From Oscillospiraceae bacterium (lineage in GTDB: Bacteria; Bacillota; Clostridia; Oscillospirales; Acutalibacteraceae), in contig JAIRPV010000010.1 in the NCBI GenBank assembly GCA_031256825.1, positions 1 through 64,000 on the forward strand: a stretch of 64,000 bases of DNA. The letters are read 5' to 3'. Position numbers and translations under genes: made by a program. The notes beneath the pieces are model-generated. The model made no database searches. It saw only the letters and a list, made by a program, of their open reading frames with translations, and had not been told where the DNA came from. Below, one piece after another: positions 1 through 6,989 of the stretch (position 1 is the first letter of the stretch; every line of letters begins with the position of its first letter).

Positions 1-110
1 CGATCGAGAAGTTTTGGGCAAACCTGAAACGCTGGTTAAGAGATTTTTTGTCCAACTTTACAACAATTCAGGCGGCTATTATGGAGTACTGTTGTCGATA
101 TGTAAGTTGA
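1..110 (+). CDS. IS630-family transposase, C-terminal fragment
   Basis: The window opens inside a reading frame (codons from base 3) that ends at a TGA at 108-110. The first visible residues are IEKFWANLKRW, which fit the end of the conserved NPIEKFWA block that carries the last catalytic acidic residue of IS630/Tc1-type DDE transposases. The two bases before it (CG) fit a proline codon. Only the last 35 residues are seen, so the intactness of the insertion sequence cannot be judged, and I could not identify its terminal inverted repeat downstream. It lies at the left of the phage head genes, so it is probably a secondary insertion within or beside the mobile element. Confidence 0.72.
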   Translation, partial: IEKFWANLKRWLRDFLSNFTTIQAAIMEYCCRYVS

Positions 111-605
111 TCGACTATATACCGTGGCGTGACCCTCTACGTGCGAAAAAATCACAGCCCTTCGCGTGTGCGCATGTGTGCGTGTGTAGATATAGCCCAT
201 AAAAACACAGGTTATTTGCGCTCCAGTTACAGCGCCCTCTAATCTTTGTGCAAAATGACGGTAGGGGGGCATCCCATCTCTGTGCCGTCTCATTTGTCGA
301 GCGCCCATGGGGCACGCGTGAGAGTTCCGCATTTCAAGCGATGAAAATATCAAGCAGGCAGAACAAGCCTCGAAAACCCGCATGGTGTATGAGTTTGCGG
401 GGGCTGTTCATTTGCTCAAAGTTGATTTTTGATTGTTTGACACTTTTTATCAAGCCTGTCTGGGGGAGGTTATCACCCTGGGGGGCGCGGGGGCGGAGCA
501 GCCGCCGGACAAGCCGCGAACAGGCCATGCCATACGGCTTTCAGGCATTTCAGCAGGAAACTGTACAAGTTGCACAACATATACTGCCCCAGAGGTGATT
601 TTAGC
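111..605. other. Non-coding stretch before the phage head module
   Basis: No convincing gene was found in these roughly 500 bases. Short open frames here lack a ribosome-binding site and any recognisable domain. A TTGACA at about 439 has no matching -10 box at the right distance. The stretch must contain the right end of the IS630 element and the leader of the terminase operon, but I could not place either boundary. Confidence 0.5.
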
Positions 606-1139
606 ATGGCAAACGGGCATGGCGGCAAACGACCCGGCGCGGGGCGGCCAAAAAAGCCGCTGGCGGAGAAGATTTTAGAGGACACTACGCGAAAGCATCG
701 GGCAAAAGTGCTCGACATCCCGGACGATGCGCCGGAGCTGAAGTACCCGGAGCGGCTGGAATATTACTCCACGCGCATGGCCGGAGACCCCGATGTGCAG
801 GAGGTTTGGGAGGAAACGGCGGCGTGGCTCAAGCGCACAGGGTGTTTGCACCTGATCAACCCGGCGTTCATCGAGGAGTATGCGATTTTGAAGGCGCGCT
901 TTTACGAGTTGCAGCGGCTGTTAACGCGCTCCACGCCGGTTTACGACAGCACCACGGAAAACGGCAGGAAAAAACTGGAGCTGAACCCGGCCATCGACGC
1001 CAGCCTGAAATATCTCAAACAGGCCGATGCGGTTTGGGGTAAAATTTGGGCGATTGTCGCGCAAAACAGCGAGGTATATTTCGGCAGCGACCCCAACGCC
1101 GACGTGATGAACGCCTTGCTGAACATGGATTTGGAGTGA
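606..1139 (+). CDS. terS: Phage terminase small subunit (P27-like)
   Basis: A 177-residue protein that would recognise phage DNA and hand it to the large terminase for packaging. It starts with a glycine- and lysine-rich head (GKRPGAGRPKKP, about residues 7-18), typical of P27-type small terminases, followed by a helical body with TRP-rich and acidic stretches. The start at 606 is chosen because AGAGGTGATT lies just upstream; the open frame runs further 5' without a better signal. It is the first gene of a tight packaging operon: 4 bases separate it from the HNH gene. Family assignment rests on the N-terminal motif, size and position. Confidence 0.8.
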   Translation: MANGHGGKRPGAGRPKKPLAEKILEDTTRKHRAKVLDIPDDAPELKYPERLEYYSTRMAGDPDVQEVWEETAAWLKRTGCLHLINPAFIEEYAILKARFYELQRLLTRSTPVYDSTTENGRKKLELNPAIDASLKYLKQADAVWGKIWAIVAQNSEVYFGSDPNADVMNALLNMDLE

Positions 1140-1143
1140 TGTT

Positions 1144-1470
1144 ATGCCTTGGAAAGCCCGGCATTTCTGCGATTATCCCGGCTGCCCAGAGTTGGTTGCC
1201 GCAGGTGAAAAATTTTGTGCCAACCACAAAAAGCACACGCCGCGCGGCGATAGCGCGCACTATGACCGCCGGTGGCAGAAGATTCGTGCGCTATTTTTGG
1301 CGAAGCACCCCCTCTGTGCCGATTGCCAAGCCGCCGGGCGGCTGACCCCGGCCACCGAATTGCATCACATTGTCGCGGTGAATGGCGGCGGCTCAGACCG
1401 CGATGAAAATCTGCAAGCTTTGTGCAAATCGTGCCATTCCAAAAGAACGTGGGAGGGTACTCATGGCTGA
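1144..1470 (+). CDS. HNH endonuclease of the phage packaging module
   Basis: A 108-residue HNH nuclease. Visible features are Cys9, Cys14, Cys25 and His28 in the N-terminal part, then the HNH core with Cys58/Cys61, the His74-His75 pair, Asn89, and Cys94-x2-Cys97-His98. The cysteines should bind structural zinc and the histidines the catalytic metal. In HK97-like phages a small HNH protein beside the terminase is needed for specific cleavage of the packaging site, and the position here between small and large terminase fits that role. Its 3' end overlaps the large terminase start by 8 bases, suggesting translational coupling. Confidence 0.88.
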   Translation: MPWKARHFCDYPGCPELVAAGEKFCANHKKHTPRGDSAHYDRRWQKIRALFLAKHPLCADCQAAGRLTPATELHHIVAVNGGGSDRDENLQALCKSCHSKRTWEGTHG

Positions 1471-3103
1471 TTTTGTTTACACACCGACGCGCTTTATGTT
1501 GCCGGATTCGCATTATAACAAGAAAAAAGCTGACCACGCTGTTACTTTTATTGAACAATTAAAACATATCAAAACATCGGAATGGGCAGGCAAAAACTTT
1601 ACACTTTTGCCGTGGCAGGAGCAGATTGTGCGTGATATTTTTGGCGTGGTGAAGCTCAATGGTGCGAGGCAGTTTCGACATTGTTTTGTGGAGGTGCCGA
1701 AAAAATCGGGCAAAAGTGAACTCGCGGCGGCGATTGCGTTATATTTGTTGTGCGCCGATCAGGAGCAGGGCGCGGAAATATATTCTGTCGCAAATGACAG
1801 AGAGCAGGCCGCGATTGTGTTCAATTTGGCGCAGCAAATGGCACTGGATAACCCCGCGCTGCGGAAACTCTGCAAGTTTGTGGACTCCCGCAAGCGCATT
1901 ATTTTCACGCCCACGCGCAGTTTTTACGCCGCCATTTCCAGCGAAATCAAGAACAAATATGGTCTGAACGTGCACGGCTGCGTCTTTGATGAGTTACTTG
2001 GCCAAAGCGACCGCAAGCTGTACGACACCATGACCATCGGCTCCGGCTCCGCCCGGCGGCAGCCGCTGAACTTCGTGATCACGACCGCCGGGAACGACAA
2101 AACCAGCATCTGCTACGAAGAACACTGCTACGCCATGGATTTGCTGCACGGGCGCAAGGCCGACCCGCGCTTTTACCCGGTGGTTTTTGCCGCCGATGAC
2201 GAGGATGATTGGACTAACCCGGCGGTCTGGAAGCGCGTAAATCCGTCGTTCGGCGTTACCGTGCCGGAGGAATTTTATCACGATTTTTTCCGGCGGGCGG
2301 AGGAAAATGTGTCGCTGGAGGCAGAATTTCGACAGTTTTTTCTCAACCAGTGGTTGAGTTCTACGCACAAATGGCTGCCGATGGACAAATATGACAAATG
2401 CGGCGAACCGTTTGACCCGGAAACGCTCAAAGATAGGCCTTGCTATGCCGGGCTGGATTTGGCCTCAAGTGATGACATCGCCGCGCTTGTGTTGGTTTTC
2501 CCGCCGGATGAGCCGAATGGTGAGTATTTTGTGCTGCCGTTTTTCTGGATTCCCCGCGAAAATATGCAGCGGCGTGTGCGAAGAGATCACGTAATGTACG
2601 ACAAATGGGAGCGTGAGGGCTTCATCAACACCACTGAGGGCAATGTGATTTATTATGACTTTATTGAGAAAAAGATTGAAGAACTCAGCCGGATTTATAA
2701 CATTCGACAGGTGCTTTTTGACAAATGGGGCGCGATTCAGATGGCACAAAACCTCGAAGGTGAGAATTTTGATATGGTCGATTTTCGCCAAGGCTACAAA
2801 TCGCTCTCGCCGCCCTCGAAGGAACTTTACAGGTTAATTTTGGACGAAAAATTCCGGCATGGCGGCAATCCTGCGCTGCGCTGGATGTTCGAAAATGTGT
2901 ACATCGAGATGGACGCCGCCGGAAATATCAAGCCCAACAAGAAGAAATCCACAGAAAAGATCGATGGTGCGGTCGCGGCAATCATGGCGCTGGAGGGGGC
3001 GATTCGCCGCGATGATGAGAAAAAGTCACGCGGCGGCATTGTGATTTACGATGCCGACACCGACACGCTGACCCGCAATGGCATTGATTTTGATGAGTGG
3101 TGA
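1463..3103 (+). CDS. terL: Phage terminase large subunit
   Basis: A 546-residue packaging motor and nuclease. The ATPase part has a Q-like motif (LLPWQEQ, about 48-54), Walker A PKKSGKS (79-85) and Walker B VFDE (174-177). The nuclease part begins around GLDLASSDD (330-338), where the first aspartate is the expected metal ligand. The length is normal for an HK97-type TerL and I see no frameshift, so the gene looks intact. I chose the ATG at 1463 because GGGAGGG lies just upstream; an in-frame start at 1382 would sit deep inside the HNH gene. It acts with the small terminase and the portal to pump DNA into the prohead. Confidence 0.93.
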   Translation: MADFVYTPTRFMLPDSHYNKKKADHAVTFIEQLKHIKTSEWAGKNFTLLPWQEQIVRDIFGVVKLNGARQFRHCFVEVPKKSGKSELAAAIALYLLCADQEQGAEIYSVANDREQAAIVFNLAQQMALDNPALRKLCKFVDSRKRIIFTPTRSFYAAISSEIKNKYGLNVHGCVFDELLGQSDRKLYDTMTIGSGSARRQPLNFVITTAGNDKTSICYEEHCYAMDLLHGRKADPRFYPVVFAADDEDDWTNPAVWKRVNPSFGVTVPEEFYHDFFRRAEENVSLEAEFRQFFLNQWLSSTHKWLPMDKYDKCGEPFDPETLKDRPCYAGLDLASSDDIAALVLVFPPDEPNGEYFVLPFFWIPRENMQRRVRRDHVMYDKWEREGFINTTEGNVIYYDFIEKKIEELSRIYNIRQVLFDKWGAIQMAQNLEGENFDMVDFRQGYKSLSPPSKELYRLILDEKFRHGGNPALRWMFENVYIEMDAAGNIKPNKKKSTEKIDGAVAAIMALEGAIRRDDEKKSRGGIVIYDADTDTLTRNGIDFDEW

Positions 3104-3163
3104 TTGTCAGTAATGAACCGATTTGCGCCCAAATATCCGCAAAACCTTGTGTTGTATTGACCG

Positions 3164-3192
3164 TTGACTGTGCTGCCAAACAGAGTTATGAT
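3164..3192 (+). promoter_or_regulatory. Sigma-A promoter before the 3240 gene
   Basis: TTGACT at 3164-3169 and TATGAT at 3187-3192 are separated by exactly 17 bases. The next gene starts at 3240 behind the ribosome-binding site CTGGAGG. This would allow the small protein and perhaps the portal and capsid to be expressed separately from the terminase genes. Confidence 0.7.
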
Positions 3193-3239
3193 TGTGACAA
3201 CCCCACACGGGGAATCATAAAAATCTGGAGGACATCACC

Positions 3240-3716
3240 ATGGCAAAGAAAAAAGCAACACAAATCGACCACCTGAGCATCAGCTACCCGGCAAAAGATT
3301 TCACGGAATCTACCCTCGAAAACCTGCGGCGCATGGTTGCCGCGAAGGAACCGCTCATCAAAATGGCGCTAGGCGCGGAAGCCTTGCCCATCAACGTGAC
3401 CGGGGAAACTGTCGAGTTTGACTGGTTCAAAATCGACACAGACGAAGGCATTGTCAATTGCTACGCGCAGTTTATCTGCAACCTGTGCAAAACCGCGCAG
3501 GAAAAAAAGCGCGTGACCGCACACGAGCGCGAAGAATGGCCGAACCCCCGGTTCAGTTTCCGGGTTTGGCTGATCTCGCTTGGCATGGTCGGAGACGAGT
3601 ACAAGGCGGCCAGAAAAGCCTTGTGCGCCGGGCTTTCGGGCAATGCGGCGTGGGCTTCAGGGGTGGATCCTAGGCGCAAAACTGCGCCCAACGCCGCGCC
3701 AGAAACCGCCGAATAA
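3240..3716 (+). CDS. Conserved phage protein of unknown function
   Basis: A 158-residue soluble protein with no signal peptide or membrane segment. I do not recognise a defined domain. It resembles small proteins found in Firmicutes phages that carry the phrase ISYPAxDFxESTLENLRRMV near the start (residues 14-33 here) and a C-terminal block about a GMVGDEYKAARK segment. Such proteins are sometimes labelled virulence-related, without functional evidence. It sits between terminase and portal, has its own promoter, and is followed by a likely terminator. The C-terminal 20 residues are low-complexity and rich in Ala, Pro and Arg. A role in regulating or modifying packaging is only a guess from position. 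Confidence 0.7.
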   Translation: MAKKKATQIDHLSISYPAKDFTESTLENLRRMVAAKEPLIKMALGAEALPINVTGETVEFDWFKIDTDEGIVNCYAQFICNLCKTAQEKKRVTAHEREEWPNPRFSFRVWLISLGMVGDEYKAARKALCAGLSGNAAWASGVDPRRKTAPNAAPETAE

Positions 3717-3749
3717 TCGCCGCCCCGCGCGCATATATTTTCACAAGCC

Positions 3750-3780
3750 GAGCCGTCTGCAAAGGCGGCTCATTTTGTTG
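3750..3780 (+). terminator. Possible terminator after the 3240 gene
   Basis: An 8-bp stem (3750-3757 with 3764-3771, one G-T pair) is followed by ATTTTGTTG. The stem is sound but the U-tract is interrupted, so it may be partial or only a spacer hairpin before the portal gene. Confidence 0.45.
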
Positions 3781-3795
3781 TGACGAGGTGATTGT

Positions 3796-5028
3796 TTGGG
3801 CATTTTTTCGCGCAAGCCAAAAGAAGCAAAACCGCAAAACAGCCTTTCCACCAGCCGCCCATATCTGTTTGGCAAGGCTTCCGCTGGCGTGTCGGTCAAC
3901 GAGCGCTCGGCGATGAAAGTGGCCGCTGTGTATGCCTGCGTTCGTGTGATCTCGGAGGCGGTGGCCTCGCTGCCGCTGCATTTGTACAAATCCGAGGGCA
4001 AGGGTGCTTCGATTGATGCAGCACATCCGCTGTATGATGTGCTGCATTCTGTGCCGAACTCGGAGATGACCAGCTTTGTTTTTCGCGAAACTTTGATGTC
4101 ACACTTGTTGCTTTATGGCAACGCTTATGCACAGATTATCCGCGATGTCGCGGGACGCATCAAGGCGCTGTACCCGTTGATGCCCAACAAAATGGACGTG
4201 AGCCGCAGCGAAAGCGGCGAGCTGTTTTACACCTACTGGCGCGATTTTGACGAGGCCAAACCGCAGGAGAAAAAGGGCGGCGTGAAGCTGACGTGCAACG
4301 ATGTCTTGCATATTCCGGGGCTCAGTTTTGACGGCCTTGTGGGATATTCACCTATCGCCCTCGCGAAAAACGCCATCGGCATGGCGATTGCAACGGAGGA
4401 TTTCGGGGCAACCTTCTTCGCCAATGGCGCGAATCCGGGCGGGATTTTGGAGCATCCCGGCACCCTCAAGGACAGCGATTTGCTGCGCGGCACGTGGGAA
4501 ACCCTCTATCGTGGACATGGTTCACATCGTATTGCTGTACTGGAGGATGGGCTGAAGTTTAATCCTGTCACAATCGCGCCCGAGCAAGCGCAGTTCCTCG
4601 AGACCCGCAAGTTTCAGTTGAATGAAATTGCGCGAATTTTCAGAGTGCCGCCGCACATGATTGGTGATCTCGAAAAAAGCAGTTTTAGCAACATTGAGCA
4701 GCAGTCTTTGGAATTCCTAAAATATTCTGTGGAGCCGTGGGTGATCCGGTGGGAGCAGGCGATGGATATGGCGCTTTTGACACCAGCGGAGCGCAAGTCG
4801 CACAAGATAAAATTCAATCTTGACGGCCTCCTGCGCGGCGATTACGAAACCCGCCAAAAAGGCTATGAAATCGGGCGGCGGGGCGGCTGGCTGTCGGTCA
4901 ACGACATCCGGGAGATGGAAAAACTGAACCCGCTGCCGCCGGAGCTTGGCGGTGACCGCTACCTGGTCAACGGCAACATGGTGGACTTGGAACACGCCGG
5001 AACTTGGGCGGAGGGGGATGCAGAATGA
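3796..5028 (+). CDS. HK97-family phage portal protein
   Basis: A 410-residue portal protein, which forms the dodecameric ring at one capsid vertex through which DNA enters. The N-terminal block VAAVYACVRVISEAVASLPLH (about 43-63) and the central helices up to the FRVPPHMIGDL segment are typical of HK97-type portals. The length is normal. The start is a TTG at 3796 preceded by GACGAGGTG at the right spacing. The 3' end overlaps the protease-capsid gene by 4 bases (ATGA-type coupling), so both are probably translated from one message. Confidence 0.93.
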   Translation: MGIFSRKPKEAKPQNSLSTSRPYLFGKASAGVSVNERSAMKVAAVYACVRVISEAVASLPLHLYKSEGKGASIDAAHPLYDVLHSVPNSEMTSFVFRETLMSHLLLYGNAYAQIIRDVAGRIKALYPLMPNKMDVSRSESGELFYTYWRDFDEAKPQEKKGGVKLTCNDVLHIPGLSFDGLVGYSPIALAKNAIGMAIATEDFGATFFANGANPGGILEHPGTLKDSDLLRGTWETLYRGHGSHRIAVLEDGLKFNPVTIAPEQAQFLETRKFQLNEIARIFRVPPHMIGDLEKSSFSNIEQQSLEFLKYSVEPWVIRWEQAMDMALLTPAERKSHKIKFNLDGLLRGDYETRQKGYEIGRRGGWLSVNDIREMEKLNPLPPELGGDRYLVNGNMVDLEHAGTWAEGDAE

Positions 5029-6620
5029 ATCGTTTTTGGAATTTTGTGCAGGAAAATAACGCGCGTGTGCTATATTTGCAGGGCGCGATCGCCGACGAGA
5101 CTTGGTTCGGCGATGAGGTGACACCGGCGGCGTTCAAGTCGGATTTGGCCAGCGGCGCGGGTGACATCACTGTGATTATAAATTCGCCGGGCGGCGATGT
5201 GTTTGCCGCCGCAGAGATTTACAACGCGCTGAAGGATTACCCCGGCAAAGTCACTGTGAAGATTGACGGCATGGCGGCCAGCGCCGCCAGCATCATCGCC
5301 ATGGCCGGTGACGAGGTTTTGATCTCCCCGGTGTCGTACATGGTGATCCACAACCCCAGCGCCATCGCGATTGGTGACAGCGAAGAGATGCTGAAAGCAA
5401 AGGCCACGCTGGATGAAATCAAAGAGGGTATCATCAACGCTTATGAGTTGAAAACAGGGCTCGCGCGGGATGAAATATCACGATTGATGGATTTGGAGTC
5501 GTGCTTCAACGCGAAAAAAGCTGTTGATTTGGGCTTCGCCGATGGCATTTTATACACTGAACATCAGTCACAAAACGAGCAAACGCCTGTCTTGTTTTCA
5601 CGCGCAACCGTCACAAACTCACTTTTGCAAACTATAAATGGGGGTAATATTATGAGCGACAAACCGATTTTGAGCACGCCGGGCGCGTACAATCCCGGCA
5701 CCACCGACACCTATGCGCAGGCGTTTTGGCAAGCCCTGCGCGGGCGCGGCATCACGAACGTTCTGGCCGAGGGCACCGACTCCGCTGGCGGATTTTTGGT
5801 GCCGGATGAGTTTTCAAGCGAGCTGGTTGTGGCTTTGCAGGAGCAAAATATTTTTCGCAGGATCGCGCGGATCGTCAAAACCTCCCGCGAAAAACTGAAG
5901 GTTCCGGTTGCCACGGTTACCGGCACGGCGGCGTGGCTTGACGAAAACGAAGCTGTGCCGGAAAGCGACAGCGCCTTTGGGCAAATCGTGCTGAACGCCT
6001 ACAAATTAGGCACTTTGATGAAGGCATCGACCGAACTGATCGAGGATGCGGCGTTTAATATTGAGGCTTTCATCGCCGCCGAATTCGCCCGGCGCATCGC
6101 GATAAAAGAGGAGGAAGCCTTCTGCATCGGCGATGGCGATAGCAAGCCGACGGGGATTTTCTCGGCCATAGGCGGCGCACAGGTGGGCGCGACGGCGGCC
6201 AGCGCAACAACGCTTTCATTCGATGATACCATTGAGTTATTCTACAGCCTCAAGCCCGCTTATCGCAGCAAGGCCAGCTTCGTGACAAACGACAGCACGC
6301 TAAAGCTTTTGCGCAAAGTCAAGGACGGAAATGGGCAGTATATCTGGCAGCCCGCTGTGAAGGATGGTGCGCCGGATACGATTCTCGGGCGGCCTGTGTT
6401 GACTTCGCCGTTCGTCCCCGCCATCGCCGCCGGTGCCAGCGTGATGGCCTTTGGCGATTTCAGCTATTACTGGATCGCCGATCGGCGAGATACACGCTTC
6501 AAAGTGCTGAACGAATTATACGCGCAAAACGATCAGGTGGGCTTCTTCGCGACCGAGCGCGTGGATGGCAAGCTGGTGCTGCCGGAAGCGATCAAGTTGC
6601 TCAACATGGCTACAAACTGA
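5025..6620 (+). CDS. Fused ClpP-like prohead protease and HK97-type major capsid protein
   Basis: One 531-residue frame joins two phage functions that are normally separate genes. Residues 1 to about 190 are a ClpP/S14 protease, with the oxyanion region SPGGDV (54-59), nucleophile Ser86 in GMAASAAS and His109 in MVIHNPS. Residues from about 210 to the end are an HK97-fold major capsid protein, with the VPDEFSSELV entry region and the late FFATERVDGKLV strand. The start at 5025 follows a GGAGG-type site and overlaps the portal stop. A second, strong internal start lies at 5652 (residue 210) behind GGGGG, which would make capsid without protease. The usual long scaffold (delta) domain between them is absent. 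Confidence 0.9.
   Translation: MNRFWNFVQENNARVLYLQGAIADETWFGDEVTPAAFKSDLASGAGDITVIINSPGGDVFAAAEIYNALKDYPGKVTVKIDGMAASAASIIAMAGDEVLISPVSYMVIHNPSAIAIGDSEEMLKAKATLDEIKEGIINAYELKTGLARDEISRLMDLESCFNAKKAVDLGFADGILYTEHQSQNEQTPVLFSRATVTNSLLQTINGGNIMSDKPILSTPGAYNPGTTDTYAQAFWQALRGRGITNVLAEGTDSAGGFLVPDEFSSELVVALQEQNIFRRIARIVKTSREKLKVPVATVTGTAAWLDENEAVPESDSAFGQIVLNAYKLGTLMKASTELIEDAAFNIEAFIAAEFARRIAIKEEEAFCIGDGDSKPTGIFSAIGGAQVGATAASATTLSFDDTIELFYSLKPAYRSKASFVTNDSTLKLLRKVKDGNGQYIWQPAVKDGAPDTILGRPVLTSPFVPAIAAGASVMAFGDFSYYWIADRRDTRFKVLNELYAQNDQVGFFATERVDGKLVLPEAIKLLNMATN
5639..5654 (+). promoter_or_regulatory. Internal ribosome-binding site and ATG for free capsid protein
   Basis: A run of five G (GGGGGTAAT) lies 8 bases before an in-frame ATG at 5652-5654. 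The downstream product begins MSDKPILSTPGAYNPG and covers the complete capsid domain. This is the best ribosome-binding site in the fused gene and would supply the excess of capsid subunits over protease that capsid assembly needs. Confidence 0.65.
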
Positions 6621-6664
6621 TTATAGCACAAACCAGTGCGCATTGCAATGGCTCCGACAAATTT

Positions 6665-6693
6665 TTGCCGGGGCTTTTGCTTTTCATTATAAT
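6665..6693 (+). promoter_or_regulatory. Sigma-A promoter before the tnpW-like gene
   Basis: TTGCCG (6665-6670), a 17-base spacer and TATAAT (6688-6693). It lies between the capsid stop at 6620 and the small gene at 6736, so the recombination genes need not depend on read-through from the head operon. Confidence 0.6.
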
Positions 6694-6735
6694 AGGACAA
6701 ATTCCCCGCCGCATAGTATTGACGGGAATGCAAGA

Positions 6736-6912
6736 GTGGACAAAGATCAACACGAAACGATCGAGTACATCCGCATTGGCAGCACAACTTATGAAGTTGC
6801 CTGTGTTTTTGATGGTGAAAAGCCATTGATGGATCGTGTGAAAAGCGCAATCAAGCGCGACACAGAAGCCGCCATAGCGCAGTTGGAAAATCCTGAAACA
6901 GGTGCAAAATGA
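6736..6912 (+). CDS. TnpW-like transposon-encoded small protein
   Basis: A 58-residue protein from a GTG start, with no strong ribosome-binding site. The core EYIRIGSTTYEVACVF followed by an acidic, helical tail with KxAIKRD resembles TnpW proteins, which accompany large serine recombinases of the Tn4451/Tn4453 kind and many Clostridia integrative elements. Its biochemical role is not known to me. It sits directly upstream of the serine recombinase here, which supports the identification. The pairing is typical of mobilizable transposons rather than tailed phages, so its place behind a capsid gene is unusual. The start codon choice is tentative. Confidence 0.62.
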   Translation: MDKDQHETIEYIRIGSTTYEVACVFDGEKPLMDRVKSAIKRDTEAAIAQLENPETGAK

Positions 6913-6913
6913 C

Positions 6914-6950
6914 TTGACTTATTGCGGGTTCAGAGGTAACATGAACCTGC
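6914..6950 (+). promoter_or_regulatory. Promoter with overlapping inverted repeat before the recombinase
   Basis: TTGACT (6914-6919) and TAACAT (6937-6942) are 17 bases apart. An inverted repeat with 9-base arms (GCGGGTTCA at 6924-6932, TGAACCTGC at 6942-6950, one mismatch) spans the spacer and the -10 box. This is the layout of a repressor operator, so recombinase expression is probably controlled here. The regulator is not encoded in the visible part of the element. Confidence 0.5.
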
Positions 6951-6989
6951 GCTTTTCAGTCGTTTTGTTGCTGTAGAAAGGAGCATTTT

